Shown: in pieces, positions 33,172-43,568 of the stretch
Layout: each line of letters begins with the position of its first letter
Numbering within the stretch: the stretch's first letter is position 1
Origin: Nonomuraea jabiensis
GTDB lineage: Bacteria; Actinomycetota; Actinomycetes; Streptosporangiales; Streptosporangiaceae
DNA: 64,000 bases
Direction: 5' to 3'
Assembly: GCF_014204795.1 (NCBI RefSeq)
Contig: NZ_JACHMB010000001.1
Location: forward strand, 7,142,501 to 7,206,500
Program-made: the position numbers and the translations under genes
The notes under the pieces: generated by a model
Database searches by the model: none
Told to the model about the DNA's origin: nothing
Seen by the model: the letters and a program-made list of their open reading frames with translations, nothing else

Positions 33172-34776
33172 ATGTCACGACCCAGAGAGGCACTGATCCA
33201 GGCAGGTCAGGGCATAGCCCAAGCGGTCGCCCAAGGGGGTGACATGCGGCAGGCGATGGGGCAGGCCATGGGCCAGGTCGTCGACCAGGCGGGGCAGTTC
33301 GCGGGCCAGGCACGCGGTTTCGCGCTGAACCCCCATGACTTCGCCGCCGCCCGCGACGGCGGCGCGTCGGTCGGCACGGCCATCGAGGCCAGGTCGGCCT
33401 CGCTGAACGAGGCCGGCGAGATCGTCAACCGCAGCTTCACCGAGAACGGCATGCACGTCATCTCCCCGGTGGTGATCCCCAAGGGCAGCACCGCGAAGGT
33501 GATCGTGCCGCTGGGCATCCTGGTGGTGCTCGGCCTGATCGGCGCGCTCGGCAACGTCATCCCGAACACCGATCTGATCTTCGGCCCCCACTACTGGGTG
33601 GTGCTGGTGCTGGCGGCCGCGTTCCTGTGGTGGCGGCGCAGCGTGGTGATGGTGCCTGAGGGCTGCAAGGCCCTGATCACCCAGTTCGGCAAGCTGGTGC
33701 ACATCGCGGACCCGGGCCGGGTGACGCTGTTCAACCCGTGGAAGCGGGTCAGCTACATCGTCAACACCACCCGCGAGTACCCGTTCAACGCGCCGATCAG
33801 CGAAGCGCCGACGCAGCAGGGCGTCAAGGCCAGCGTGGACCTGTTCCTGCAGTTCAGGATCGAGAACCCGGCGGAGTTCATCTTCGTGCTCGGCTCGGTC
33901 AGCGGCTTCCAGTCCAAGCTCCAGAACGCCATCAGCGAGGTCACCCGCTCCCTCATCTACGCCCAGCGGGCCGAGGAGATCTACGACCTGGTGGGCGAGA
34001 GCACGCTGGGCATGCTGGAGAGCCTCAACCAGCAGTTCCTGCCCGCCGTACGGCTCACCGACGTGAACATCACGCACGCCGAGCCGTCCAGCCAGGAATA
34101 CCGGATGGACCTGGCCGCCCCCGAGATGGTCAGGGTCGCCAAGGAGGCCTACACCTACGAGTACGAGCTGCAGCTGCGCAAGGAGCAGAACGAGGGTGAC
34201 CTGGTCAAGGAGCTGGCCGGGCTGCAGGAGACGCTGAGCGCCATCCAGGCGGAGATCGCCGGCTACCAGGCCCGCATGGACACCGCCCTCGAACGCGCCA
34301 CCCACCAGGCCACCGCCCAGGCCAGGCAGCGCCTGGTCGAGGCCGAGTCCACGGCCAACGCCAACGCCGCGCTCCTGGAGGCGCAGGCGCTGGACATCAG
34401 GGCCCTGTCGGCGGCCGAGGCGCCCGAGATCCTCGACTACCGCTTCCAGCAGGACCTGCTGAACAAGCTGGAGTCCGTCGCCACCAGGCTGCCGCAGGTC
34501 GTGCAGGTGGGCGAGCAGACCGACATCGACTTCCTGGCCCTGGCCCAGCAGCTGGTGGGCGGCAAGGACGCGGCGCTGTTCTCGGCCGAGGACATGGCCG
34601 CCATCCGGTCCAGGCTCGACGAGATCGGTTCCCGCGTCCAGGGCCGCGAGGCCGAGATCGCCGCCCTGCTCAAGAAGGCCGCCGCCGACGTGACCGAGCC
34701 CCAGGAGCCGCCGGAGCCCGACGCGGACCTGGAGCGCACCGTCGAACGCCTGCTGCCCGGGAAGGGGGAGATCTGA
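33172..34776 (+). CDS. SPFH/Band 7 membrane protein (first of pair)
   Basis: The product is 534 residues from the ATG at 33172 behind AGAAGGAAGG (frame open from 33106). The N-terminal 100 residues are Gln/Ala/Gly-rich. Two hydrophobic segments (VIVPLGILVVLGLIGALGNV and YWVVLVLAAAFLWW) precede the SPFH domain (VVMVPEGCKALITQFGKL ... VKASVDLFLQFRIENPAEF). A long Gln/Glu/Ala coiled coil spans about 340-430, and the tail is acidic. SPFH proteins oligomerise into rings or cages that scaffold membrane microdomains or regulate proteases. It is followed 1 nt later by a second SPFH gene and then by a Spo0M gene, so the three act together. It resembles neither HflK/C nor flotillin closely. Confidence 0.85.
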   Translation: MSRPREALIQAGQGIAQAVAQGGDMRQAMGQAMGQVVDQAGQFAGQARGFALNPHDFAAARDGGASVGTAIEARSASLNEAGEIVNRSFTENGMHVISPVVIPKGSTAKVIVPLGILVVLGLIGALGNVIPNTDLIFGPHYWVVLVLAAAFLWWRRSVVMVPEGCKALITQFGKLVHIADPGRVTLFNPWKRVSYIVNTTREYPFNAPISEAPTQQGVKASVDLFLQFRIENPAEFIFVLGSVSGFQSKLQNAISEVTRSLIYAQRAEEIYDLVGESTLGMLESLNQQFLPAVRLTDVNITHAEPSSQEYRMDLAAPEMVRVAKEAYTYEYELQLRKEQNEGDLVKELAGLQETLSAIQAEIAGYQARMDTALERATHQATAQARQRLVEAESTANANAALLEAQALDIRALSAAEAPEILDYRFQQDLLNKLESVATRLPQVVQVGEQTDIDFLALAQQLVGGKDAALFSAEDMAAIRSRLDEIGSRVQGREAEIAALLKKAAADVTEPQEPPEPDADLERTVERLLPGKGEI

Positions 34777-34777
34777 C

Positions 34778-36031
34778 ATGAGCCGCGAGTTCTCGAAGAT
34801 CAAGGAGTCGCTGGCCTCCTGGGGCGACATCCGCCAGCTCCTGCGCGGCGGCGAGCAGGGCCAGCTCGTCCCCGTCGTCATCCCCAAGGACCGGCGCGGC
34901 TTCGCCTGGATGTCGCTGGTGTTCCTGGCGCTGTACTTCGCCGGGATGGCGGTCCTGACCGACCTCACCCTGATCGCCGCGCTGCTGGCGCTGTTCTTCC
35001 TGGTCGTGGCCATGGTCACGATGTGGCGTAAGGCGATCATCGAGATCGAGGAGGGCACCACCGGCGTACGCAGCCGCTGGGGCGCCATCACCGGCACCCT
35101 CCCGCCGGGCCGCCACTACCTGTGGCTGCCGTGGGACCGGGTGGACGCGGTCGTCGACACCTCCACGGAGATCCCGTACTCGGCGCCGATCGTGGCCTGC
35201 CCCACGGCCGAGAACGTGCCGCTGAAGTCGATCGAGTTCTTCCTCAAGTTCCGCATCGTGGACCCCGTCGCGTTCGTCCGCACGATCGGCGCGGGCAACT
35301 TCGACCTGGTGCTCTCCAGCGCGGTGCAGGACGCGATCAGGCAGCGCAGCCGCCGCGTCAACACCGAGCGCGCGTACGACCTGCGCGGCTCCGACGTCGG
35401 CGACATGCAGGACGCCCTCAACCGCCAGCTCGGCCGGTACGGCGTGCGCATCACGGGCGCCAACATCCCCGACGTCCAGCTGCCCGACCAGTACCAGCAG
35501 CACCTGGCCACCCGCGAGAAGGTGGCCAAGGAGCTGTCGGCCTACGAGCGCGAGTGGGAGCTGACCCGCAAGCGCCGCATCGACACCCTGCTGATGGAGA
35601 TCGAGCGCTCCAAGAAGACCCGTGACGCCCGCGTCGTCGAGGTCAAGGCCGCCCACAACAAGGCGCGCAAGGACGTGGCGCGCATGCTGGAGGAGCAGGA
35701 GACCGAGGCGCAGCGTGTGACATGGGAGATCGAGGCGCGCGGCCGGGCCGAGCTGACCGCCGCCGAGAACGAGGCCAAGGCGCTGCGCCGGCTGGCCGAG
35801 TCGTACCGGGACAACCGGGCCGTGCTGCAGTACGAGCTGGCCCGCAGGCGCCTCGACGTGGGCGCCAGACTGGCGGAGAACGCCCCCCAGCCGCTGGTCG
35901 TACGCACCCAGCAGGGCCAGTCGGACTCCGCGCTCTCCACCCTTCTCCTTGCCCAGTTGCTCCCCCGCATCTCGGGCACAGGCACGGCCCCAGGAAACGG
36001 CCAAGTGAACGGCCACACACCTTCCGCATAG
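34778..36031 (+). CDS. SPFH/Band 7 membrane protein (second of pair)
   Basis: The product is 417 residues. Two adjacent helices (MSLVFLALYFAGMAVLTDL and TLIAALLALFFLVVAMVTMW) precede the SPFH domain (KAIIEIEEGTTGVRSRWG ... VPLKSIEFFLKFRIVDPVAF). A strongly charged coiled coil lies at about 245-350 (ELSAYEREWELTRKRRIDTL) and the tail is Pro/Gly-rich. It is shorter than the partner and clearly a divergent paralogue; a hetero-oligomer, as with HflK-HflC, is plausible. The ATG at 34778 lies 1 nt after the preceding stop, with GGGGGAGATC as Shine-Dalgarno inside that gene. Confidence 0.85.
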   Translation: MSREFSKIKESLASWGDIRQLLRGGEQGQLVPVVIPKDRRGFAWMSLVFLALYFAGMAVLTDLTLIAALLALFFLVVAMVTMWRKAIIEIEEGTTGVRSRWGAITGTLPPGRHYLWLPWDRVDAVVDTSTEIPYSAPIVACPTAENVPLKSIEFFLKFRIVDPVAFVRTIGAGNFDLVLSSAVQDAIRQRSRRVNTERAYDLRGSDVGDMQDALNRQLGRYGVRITGANIPDVQLPDQYQQHLATREKVAKELSAYEREWELTRKRRIDTLLMEIERSKKTRDARVVEVKAAHNKARKDVARMLEEQETEAQRVTWEIEARGRAELTAAENEAKALRRLAESYRDNRAVLQYELARRRLDVGARLAENAPQPLVVRTQQGQSDSALSTLLLAQLLPRISGTGTAPGNGQVNGHTPSA

Positions 36032-36040
36032 GAGAACCCC

Positions 36041-36814
36041 ATGGTGTTCCGCAAATTGATGGCCGCGTTCGGTGCGGGCGTCGAGGTAGACACGGTGTTG
36101 ACCAACACGGGCGTGCGCCCCGGCGAAACCCTGCGCGGCGTCGTCCACTTCCGTGGCGGCAACTCCGACTACAAGGTCGAGGGCATCCACATCGACCTGA
36201 CCGCGGTGGTCGAGGTCGAGTCGGGCGACAACGAGTACAAGACGACCTACAGCTTCCTGCGCCAGCAGGTCGCCGGGACGTTCCAGCTCGCCGCGGGCGC
36301 GCAGCACCAGCAGCCCTTCGAGATCCAGGTCCCCTGGGAGACGCCGATCAGCGCCATCGCCGGGCATCCGCTGCACGGCATGAAGCTGGGCGTCCAGACG
36401 GAGCTGGCGCTGGCGGGCGCGCTCGACAAGGGCGACCTCGACCCGCTGTACGTGAGCCCGCTGCCGGCCCAGGACCACGTCATCGCCGCGCTCGACCGGC
36501 TGGGCTTCCAGTTCAAGAAGGCCGACCTGGAGCGCGGCACGCTGTACGGCTCGACGATGCCGTTCTTCCAGGAGATCGAGTACTACGCGGGCGGGCAGTG
36601 GCGGCGCCACTTCAACGAGCTCGAACTGACGTTCATCGCCGGGGCGCGGCAGATGGACGTCATCCTGGAGGCCGACAAGCGGGGCGGCTTCCTGACCTCC
36701 AGCCACGACGCGTACAACCGCTTCACCGTGCGCTACGACGACCCGCCGCACGCGGCGGACGCGGCGCTGCAGCGCGGTCTGGAGCAGATGGCCCGCCACC
36801 GCGGCTGGTTCTGA
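36041..36814 (+). CDS. Spo0M-family sporulation control protein
   Basis: The product is 257 residues and matches the SpoOM family: MVFRKLMAAFGAGVEVDTVL at the N-terminus, an arrestin-like beta-sandwich with RPGETLRGVVHFRGGNSDYKVEGI, the Pro-Trp-Glu in QVPWETPISAI, and a C-terminal RYDDPP segment. In Bacillus, Spo0M influences phosphorelay timing and cell-wall or division events; the molecular role remains unclear. An AGGAGAA sits 6 nt before the ATG. The tight spacing to the two SPFH genes suggests that it binds a membrane scaffold formed by them. Confidence 0.88.
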   Translation: MVFRKLMAAFGAGVEVDTVLTNTGVRPGETLRGVVHFRGGNSDYKVEGIHIDLTAVVEVESGDNEYKTTYSFLRQQVAGTFQLAAGAQHQQPFEIQVPWETPISAIAGHPLHGMKLGVQTELALAGALDKGDLDPLYVSPLPAQDHVIAALDRLGFQFKKADLERGTLYGSTMPFFQEIEYYAGGQWRRHFNELELTFIAGARQMDVILEADKRGGFLTSSHDAYNRFTVRYDDPPHAADAALQRGLEQMARHRGWF

Positions 36815-36893
36815 CTGGCTCCGTCGCCGGGGTGCGGGGACCCCGGCGGCGGAGGTCAGAGGGGGTGCGACCCTTTCTGTCGGTCGGGACGCC

Positions 36894-36899
36894 TACAGT
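36894..36899 (+). promoter_or_regulatory. -10 box of leaderless uvrB
   Basis: TACAGT ends 6 nt before the uvrB ATG at 36906. No Shine-Dalgarno is present in that gap. Confidence 0.45.
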
Positions 36900-36905
36900 G
36901 GCAAC

Positions 36906-39014
<2,109 letters not shown>

Positions 39015-39021
39015 CACCCGC

Positions 39022-39058
39022 AAGGCGCCTCCCCTCCGCCCGGAGGACGAGGCGCCTT
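39022..39058. terminator. uvrB terminator, possibly bidirectional
   Basis: The arms AAGGCGCCTC / GAGGCGCCTT (10 bp) enclose a second CTCC-GGAG pairing. The hairpin lies between the convergent uvrB and hydrolase genes. Confidence 0.8.
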
Positions 39059-39077
39059 CCGACCACGTGACGTCGGG

Positions 39078-39839
39078 CTAGGGGAGGAAGTCCGCCAGGG
39101 TGCGAGCGAAGGCCTCGGGGTTGTCGAGCATGATGCTGCGCCCCGACTCGGGAATGCCGACCAACCGGACACCGCTCGCCCGCAAGCTGGCGGCGTCCTC
39201 GGGCGGGTCGCCCTCCGGGTGCAGGAAGGCGCGGGGGATCGGCAGGTCCTGCAGGAGCCGGCGCATGGTGGGCGTGGTGCCCGCGGCCAGGCTGACGGCC
39301 GTACGGTGGAGCCCGCGCAGGTCCGCCAGCCGCATGGCGGACCACCAGTCCGACCCCACGCGCTCGCGCACCTCCTTCCACCCGTGCGACACGAACGCCT
39401 CCTCCGTGTAACTCGCGATGCCGCCGCCACCCGGCCGCACGGGAGCCGGCGGATCGGGGTCGAGGTCGGCGTCGAGGAGCACCAGGTTGGCGATCAGCTC
39501 GGGGTGACGCGAGGCGAGCACGATCGCCACCGCGCCGCCCATGCTGTGGGCGATCATCGACGCCCCCTCCACCCCCGCTTTGCGCAACGCCTCGGCCAGG
39601 GCGTCGGCATGGGTCTCGAGCGTGTAGGCGAAGTCCCGGGGACGGTCGCTGATCCCGAATCCGAGCAGGTCGATCAGCAGGGAACGGTGCTGCGGCAGGA
39701 GGGGGTGGGCGGCGACCTCGGCGTAGTACGGGGCCGAGGTGGCACCGAGCCCGTGGACGTAGACCCGCGCCGGCTCGGCACCCGGCAGCTCTACCCAGCG
39801 GATACGAGCGCCGCTGGGGTGGACGACGGCATCGTGCAT
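39078..39839 (-). CDS. alpha/beta hydrolase
   Basis: The product is 253 residues. It has the oxyanion motif VYVHGLGATS, nucleophile elbow IAHSMGGAVA, and an Asp in LLLDADLDP and/or near PEGDPPEDA. The canonical C-terminal His is not obvious: the last segment reads GIPESGRSIMLDNPEAFA, where relatives usually have a His before the Met (SGHSIMLDNP), so Arg may have replaced the catalytic His. The ATG at 39839 has a perfect GAGGAGG 7 nt upstream. Function unknown; esterase-like fold certain. Confidence 0.82.
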   Translation of the reverse strand: MHDAVVHPSGARIRWVELPGAEPARVYVHGLGATSAPYYAEVAAHPLLPQHRSLLIDLLGFGISDRPRDFAYTLETHADALAEALRKAGVEGASMIAHSMGGAVAIVLASRHPELIANLVLLDADLDPDPPAPVRPGGGGIASYTEEAFVSHGWKEVRERVGSDWWSAMRLADLRGLHRTAVSLAAGTTPTMRRLLQDLPIPRAFLHPEGDPPEDAASLRASGVRLVGIPESGRSIMLDNPEAFARTLADFLP

Positions 39840-40256
39840 GACGGCCCTCCTCGTCGTATACCGGGGCCAATATACCTACGACCTGCACAAACGACCGGCC
39901 CTTCGACAGCCCACACCCGCCCCTTCAGCCACCGCCGCCACGCCTGCCCCCTGGCCCCAGCGTCGGCCCCGCGGCACCTCACGCCCCAACGGGCTGGTGG
40001 CGGTGCGTGATCTCGCGGTGTGGCGCCGCGGTGTGGCGCCGCCGTGCCGCGCCGCCCTGCCGCCGTCCAGCGGTGCCCAGCCGTCCAGCGGCGGGGTCCA
40101 GTCGTCCCACCGTCCAGGCGGTCTCGCGGTGCCGTCCGGTTGTGCTGCGGCGGCATGTGGGGCGGTCCCGCGGATGCCATCCGGCTGTCCTACGCCTACG
40201 TCGCACTCCACGCGACGGCGCGTCGCAGGACGTCAAGCGGCGGACGACAAGCCCGA
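39840..40256. other. 417-nt gene-free stretch with short direct repeats
   Basis: No credible gene. Two adjacent 13-bp copies of CGCGGTGTGGCGC occupy 40014-40039. CCGTCCAGCGG occurs twice soon after and once in altered form (about 40065-40115). TATA-like hexamers near 39857-39875 probably belong to the promoter of the minus-strand hydrolase. Confidence 0.5.
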
Positions 40257-41132
40257 TCACAGGGACAGGCCGGCCTCTTTGCGGAGGAGCGCGGCGAGGG
40301 AGTCCGGGTCGGCGGTCGGGACGCCCTTGGCGGCGAACCAGGTGGCGACGTTGTGGGCGTCCCGGTCCAGGAACGAGGGGCCGGTCGGGTGGGCGATCAC
40401 GTCCACGATCTGCGGCAGGTCGATGATCACCAGCCTGCCGTCATGGACCAGCAGGTTGTACGGCGACAGGTCCCCGTGGGCCAGCCCCTCCCTGGCCAGC
40501 GTGACCATGGCCGCCACGAGCTGCTCCCACAGCCCGTCCAGGTCGTCGGACACCTGCGCCAGCCGCGGCGCCGCGTACCCGTCCCGTGTCCCGATGAACT
40601 CCTGCAGGATCTCCGTCTCCACGATCTGCACCGGGTACGGCACGGGAACCCCGAGCTCCCACAGCCGGCACAACGCCCCGAACTCGGCGACCGCCCACTG
40701 TGCGGCGATCACCTGCTTGCCGAACGCGGTGCGGTTGGCCATGGCGCGGTTCATGCGGCTCTCGCGGGTCCTGCGGCCCTCCAGGTAGCCGGAGTCGCGG
40801 TGGAACAGCCGGTGCTCGGAGGAGCGGTAGCGCTTGGCGGCCAGCAGGCAGACCCGGTCCGTGCCGGGCACGCCCCGCGAGATCAGATGGACGTCGGCTT
40901 CCTTGCCGGTCTTGAGCACGCCGTGCTCGGTGTCGACGGCGGCCAGCTCGGTGACGAGCCAGTCGGGGTACGGCTTGGGCCCCTTCTCCGTGGGAGTGCT
41001 CTGGTCCCAGGTGGACCAGCGGTCACCCTCGGGCGGCCCGTCGTCGGTCTCGGGAGTGCTCTCCAGCCATTCGAGGTCGTCGGCGTCGAGGGCGTACTTG
41101 CCGCGGGTGCGGTGCTGCGAGTGCTTGGGCAC
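40257..41132 (-). CDS. RIO1-type serine/threonine protein kinase
   Basis: The product is 291 residues. RIO kinase features: the nucleotide loop with GVLKTGKEADVHLI, the Lys in LLAAKRYRSSEHRLFHRD, the hinge near ILQEFIG, the catalytic loop LAHGDLSPYNLLVHDG and the metal-binding loop VIIDLPQIVD (RIO kinases usually have IDxxQ). In eukaryotes and archaea RIO1 matures the small ribosomal subunit; bacterial members are poorly studied and may act as ATPases. The N-terminal 60 residues are acidic and specific to this branch. The GTG start at 41132. Monocistronic between two gene-free stretches. Confidence 0.88.
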   Translation of the reverse strand: MPKHSQHRTRGKYALDADDLEWLESTPETDDGPPEGDRWSTWDQSTPTEKGPKPYPDWLVTELAAVDTEHGVLKTGKEADVHLISRGVPGTDRVCLLAAKRYRSSEHRLFHRDSGYLEGRRTRESRMNRAMANRTAFGKQVIAAQWAVAEFGALCRLWELGVPVPYPVQIVETEILQEFIGTRDGYAAPRLAQVSDDLDGLWEQLVAAMVTLAREGLAHGDLSPYNLLVHDGRLVIIDLPQIVDVIAHPTGPSFLDRDAHNVATWFAAKGVPTADPDSLAALLRKEAGLSL

Positions 41133-41856
41133 GGTGGGATTGCTCCAGGTGTGAGGCCCACCGGCTCGTCGATCAGGTCAGCGAATGCGCGGTGGGAAGG
41201 TCTGAGGACGCGGAAAACGGCACGCGAACAGTCGTCGTCACGGTCTCACCCTCCCTTCGCGGCACGGCGCGGCGATCATGGTCAAGCCGCTGCCAAGCGA
41301 TCAACTCGGGTCCCGAGTATGCCGATCCCCACACGGTCCTCGCAACCGATTAAATGACGCCCCTGCCGCCGCCCCGGCCGGACTGGCGGGCCCACGACCG
41401 CGGTCGTCGGGTTTGCGTCCGTACCGGCCGGGCTGCCCGGCGCGCACGACCGCGGTCGTCAGGCTTCCGTCCGTACCGGCCGGGCTGGCGGGTGCGCACG
41501 ACCGCGGTCGTCGGGTTTGCGTCCGTACCGGCTGGGCCGGCGGGTGCGCACGACCGCGGGTGCCAGGCTTGCGTCCGCACCGCCGAGCGCGGATCCGAGA
41601 TCCAACGGCAGGTCGACGCCCGGGCCCCGCCTAAGAACCGCTTGGGCCCCGCCTGGGAACCACCTGAGAACCGTCTGGGACCCTGGGCAGCTTCGGCCGG
41701 GCCTCGCGTCGCGTCGCCCGTCTGCCTCACCGCGGCACGACCGCGCGAGCCGGTCGATGCTGGATCCGCGCAGGAATCAGCGGCAGCGTCCCCAGGGGCT
41801 CCAGCTCGGCACGAGAAGGAGCCGTGCGGAGGCATGCCCGGTCAAGAGAACCGGTC
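41133..41856. other. 724-nt gene-free stretch with minisatellite
   Basis: Apart from the tandem repeat at 41393-41600 and a looser array of GGGAACCNCCTGAGAACC-like units around 41625-41690, nothing is recognised. Open frames on both strands are low-complexity Arg/Pro translations, and the 52-bp period breaks any single frame, so no gene is called. Confidence 0.6.
41393..41600. repeat. 52-bp tandem repeat, four copies, palindrome in each
   Basis: Copies begin at 41393, 41445, 41497 and 41549, exactly 52 bp apart. The first three start with CACGACCGCGGTCGT, whose ACGACCGCGGTCGT is a perfect 14-bp palindrome. The fourth copy is degenerate there. GCGTCCGTACCGGC recurs in the middle of the unit. 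The period is not a multiple of three. Confidence 0.85.
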
Positions 41857-42615
41857 TCACCGGTTGTAGAGCCTGCGTGCCCACAGGTATCCGCCCAGCG
41901 CGATGGCCGCGCTCCACAGCGCCGCCGCCGCGAAGCTGGATCCCGCCGGCTGCCCGGCCAGCAGCGCGCGCAGGGTTTCGATGACCGGGGTGAACGGCTG
42001 GTGTTCGGCGAACCAGCGCAGCGGGCCCGGCATCGACTCCGGCGGGACCACGCCACTGCCCAGGAACGGCAGCAGCATCAGCGGCATCGGCAGGTTGCTG
42101 GCCGTGGCCACGTTCTTGGTGACCATGCCCAGCGCGGCCGACAGCCAGGTGATGGCGAAGGTGAACATCGCCAGCACGCCGATCACCCCGAGCCAGTCCA
42201 GCGCAGAGGCGGCGGGGCGGAAGCCGATCAGCAGGGCCGTCAGCATCACCGCCGTGAGCGCGATGAAGTTCTGGACCAGCGCGCCGAGCACGTGCCCGGT
42301 GAGGACGGAGACGCGGGCGATGGCCATGGTCTTGAACCTGGCGACGATGCCCTCGGTCATGTCCATGGCCACCGAGATCGCTGTCCCCTGCGCGGCGCTC
42401 GCGATCGTCATGATCAAGATGCCGGGGGTGATGTAACCGGCGTAGGCGGCGCGGTCACCGCCGATCCCGGCGCCCATGATGCCGCCGAGGACGTAGACGA
42501 ACAGCAGCAGGAACACCACCGGGACGCCCGCGTACGTGAGGATCAGTGTGGGGTACCGCCAGAGGTGCCTGATCTGGCGGCGCAGCATCGTCGCCGAGTC
42601 AGTGATCGCTCTCAT
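41857..42615 (-). CDS. ABC-2 type multidrug exporter permease (DrrB-like)
   Basis: The product is 252 residues with six predicted helices. The N-terminus MRAITDSATMLRRQIRHLWRYP is typical of DrrB-type permeases, and the ABC-2 family signature appears in the segment SIGT-like AFTFAITWLSAALGMV plus PLMLLPFLGSGVVPPESMPG. The ATG at 42615 overlaps the ATPase stop by 4 nt. It should form an exporter with the upstream ATPase, possibly for a metabolite modified by the P450 of the same operon or for a toxic compound. Confidence 0.87.
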   Translation of the reverse strand: MRAITDSATMLRRQIRHLWRYPTLILTYAGVPVVFLLLFVYVLGGIMGAGIGGDRAAYAGYITPGILIMTIASAAQGTAISVAMDMTEGIVARFKTMAIARVSVLTGHVLGALVQNFIALTAVMLTALLIGFRPAASALDWLGVIGVLAMFTFAITWLSAALGMVTKNVATASNLPMPLMLLPFLGSGVVPPESMPGPLRWFAEHQPFTPVIETLRALLAGQPAGSSFAAAALWSAAIALGGYLWARRLYNR

Positions 42616-43568
42616 CGTGAAGACTCCTCGGTCAGGGCGAGGAAGACGTCGTCCAGGTCGGGCGTGTGCACCGACAGTTCGGCGACGTCGATGGCCTGCG
42701 CGTCCAGCCACTCCAGGAGTTTCCGCAGCGCCCGGACGCCGGTGTCGGGAATCTGCACCGTGAGGGACTCCTCGTCGCGTGAGGTGGCTCCCACGTGGGA
42801 GGCCGCCCTGAGGTAACCGTCGGGATCGGCGAAGCGCACGACCAGATGCCCGCCGGGGACCAGCCGCTTGAGCTCGCCCGGCGTCCCCTCGGCCACCAGG
42901 CGGCCCTGGCTGAGCAGCGCGATGCGGTCGGCGAGTTCGTCGGCCTCGTCCAGGTACTGCGTGGTCAGGAAGATCGTCACGCCGTCCTGTGTGACCAGGT
43001 CTCGGACGATCTGCCACATGGTGCGGCGACTGCGCGGGTCCAGCCCGGTGGTCGGCTCGTCGAGAAAGATCAGTTCGGGAGTGCCGACGAGGGTCATGGC
43101 GAGATCGAGGCGGCGGCGCATGCCGCCGGAGTAGGCGGCCGCGGGCTTGCGCGCGGCGTCGGTGAGGTCGAAGCGCTCCAGCAGTTCGCGGACGCGCCTG
43201 CGGCCCTCGGCGCGGCCGAGGTGGAGCAGGTCGGCCATGAGGCGCAGGTTCTCCTCGCCGGTGAGGAAGCTGTCGACCGCGGAGAACTGGCCGGTGACGC
43301 CGATCGCGGCACGCACCTTGTCGGGTTCGGTGCCCAGGTCGTGCCCGGCGACCCGGATCTCGCCCGCGTCGGCCTTGATCAGGGTGGACAGGATCTGCAC
43401 GGTGGTGGTCTTGCCCGCGCCGTTGGGGCCGAGCAGGGAGAAGATCGTGCCCTGCGGGATGGTGAGGTCGATGCCGTCCAGCACGCGGTGCGAGCCGTAC
43501 GACTTGCGCAGTCCCTTCACCGAGATGGCGGGGACGGCGAGGGTTTCCATGGTCCGCACCGTGCTCAC
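42612..43568 (-). CDS. ABC exporter ATPase (DrrA-like)
   Basis: The product is 318 residues. Walker A LGPNGAGKTTTVQIL, signature YSGGMRRRLDLAMTL, Walker B LIFLDEPTTGLDPRSR and H-loop LTTQYLDEAD. The C-terminal regulatory domain after residue 220 is of the daunorubicin-resistance type. I take the GTG at 43568, whose GTGA overlaps the P450 stop; an ATG at 43550 six codons later is also possible. It sits between the P450 and permease genes in a translationally coupled operon. Confidence 0.9.
   Translation of the reverse strand: MSTVRTMETLAVPAISVKGLRKSYGSHRVLDGIDLTIPQGTIFSLLGPNGAGKTTTVQILSTLIKADAGEIRVAGHDLGTEPDKVRAAIGVTGQFSAVDSFLTGEENLRLMADLLHLGRAEGRRRVRELLERFDLTDAARKPAAAYSGGMRRRLDLAMTLVGTPELIFLDEPTTGLDPRSRRTMWQIVRDLVTQDGVTIFLTTQYLDEADELADRIALLSQGRLVAEGTPGELKRLVPGGHLVVRFADPDGYLRAASHVGATSRDEESLTVQIPDTGVRALRKLLEWLDAQAIDVAELSVHTPDLDDVFLALTEESSR

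Noticed and set aside
41393..41600. CRISPR array
   Set aside because: The units are contiguous tandem copies with no variable spacers, and there are no cas genes.
41350..41835. 161-residue minus-strand gene
   Set aside because: It reads through the 52-bp repeats, whose period shifts frame, and the product is low-complexity Arg/Pro/Ala.
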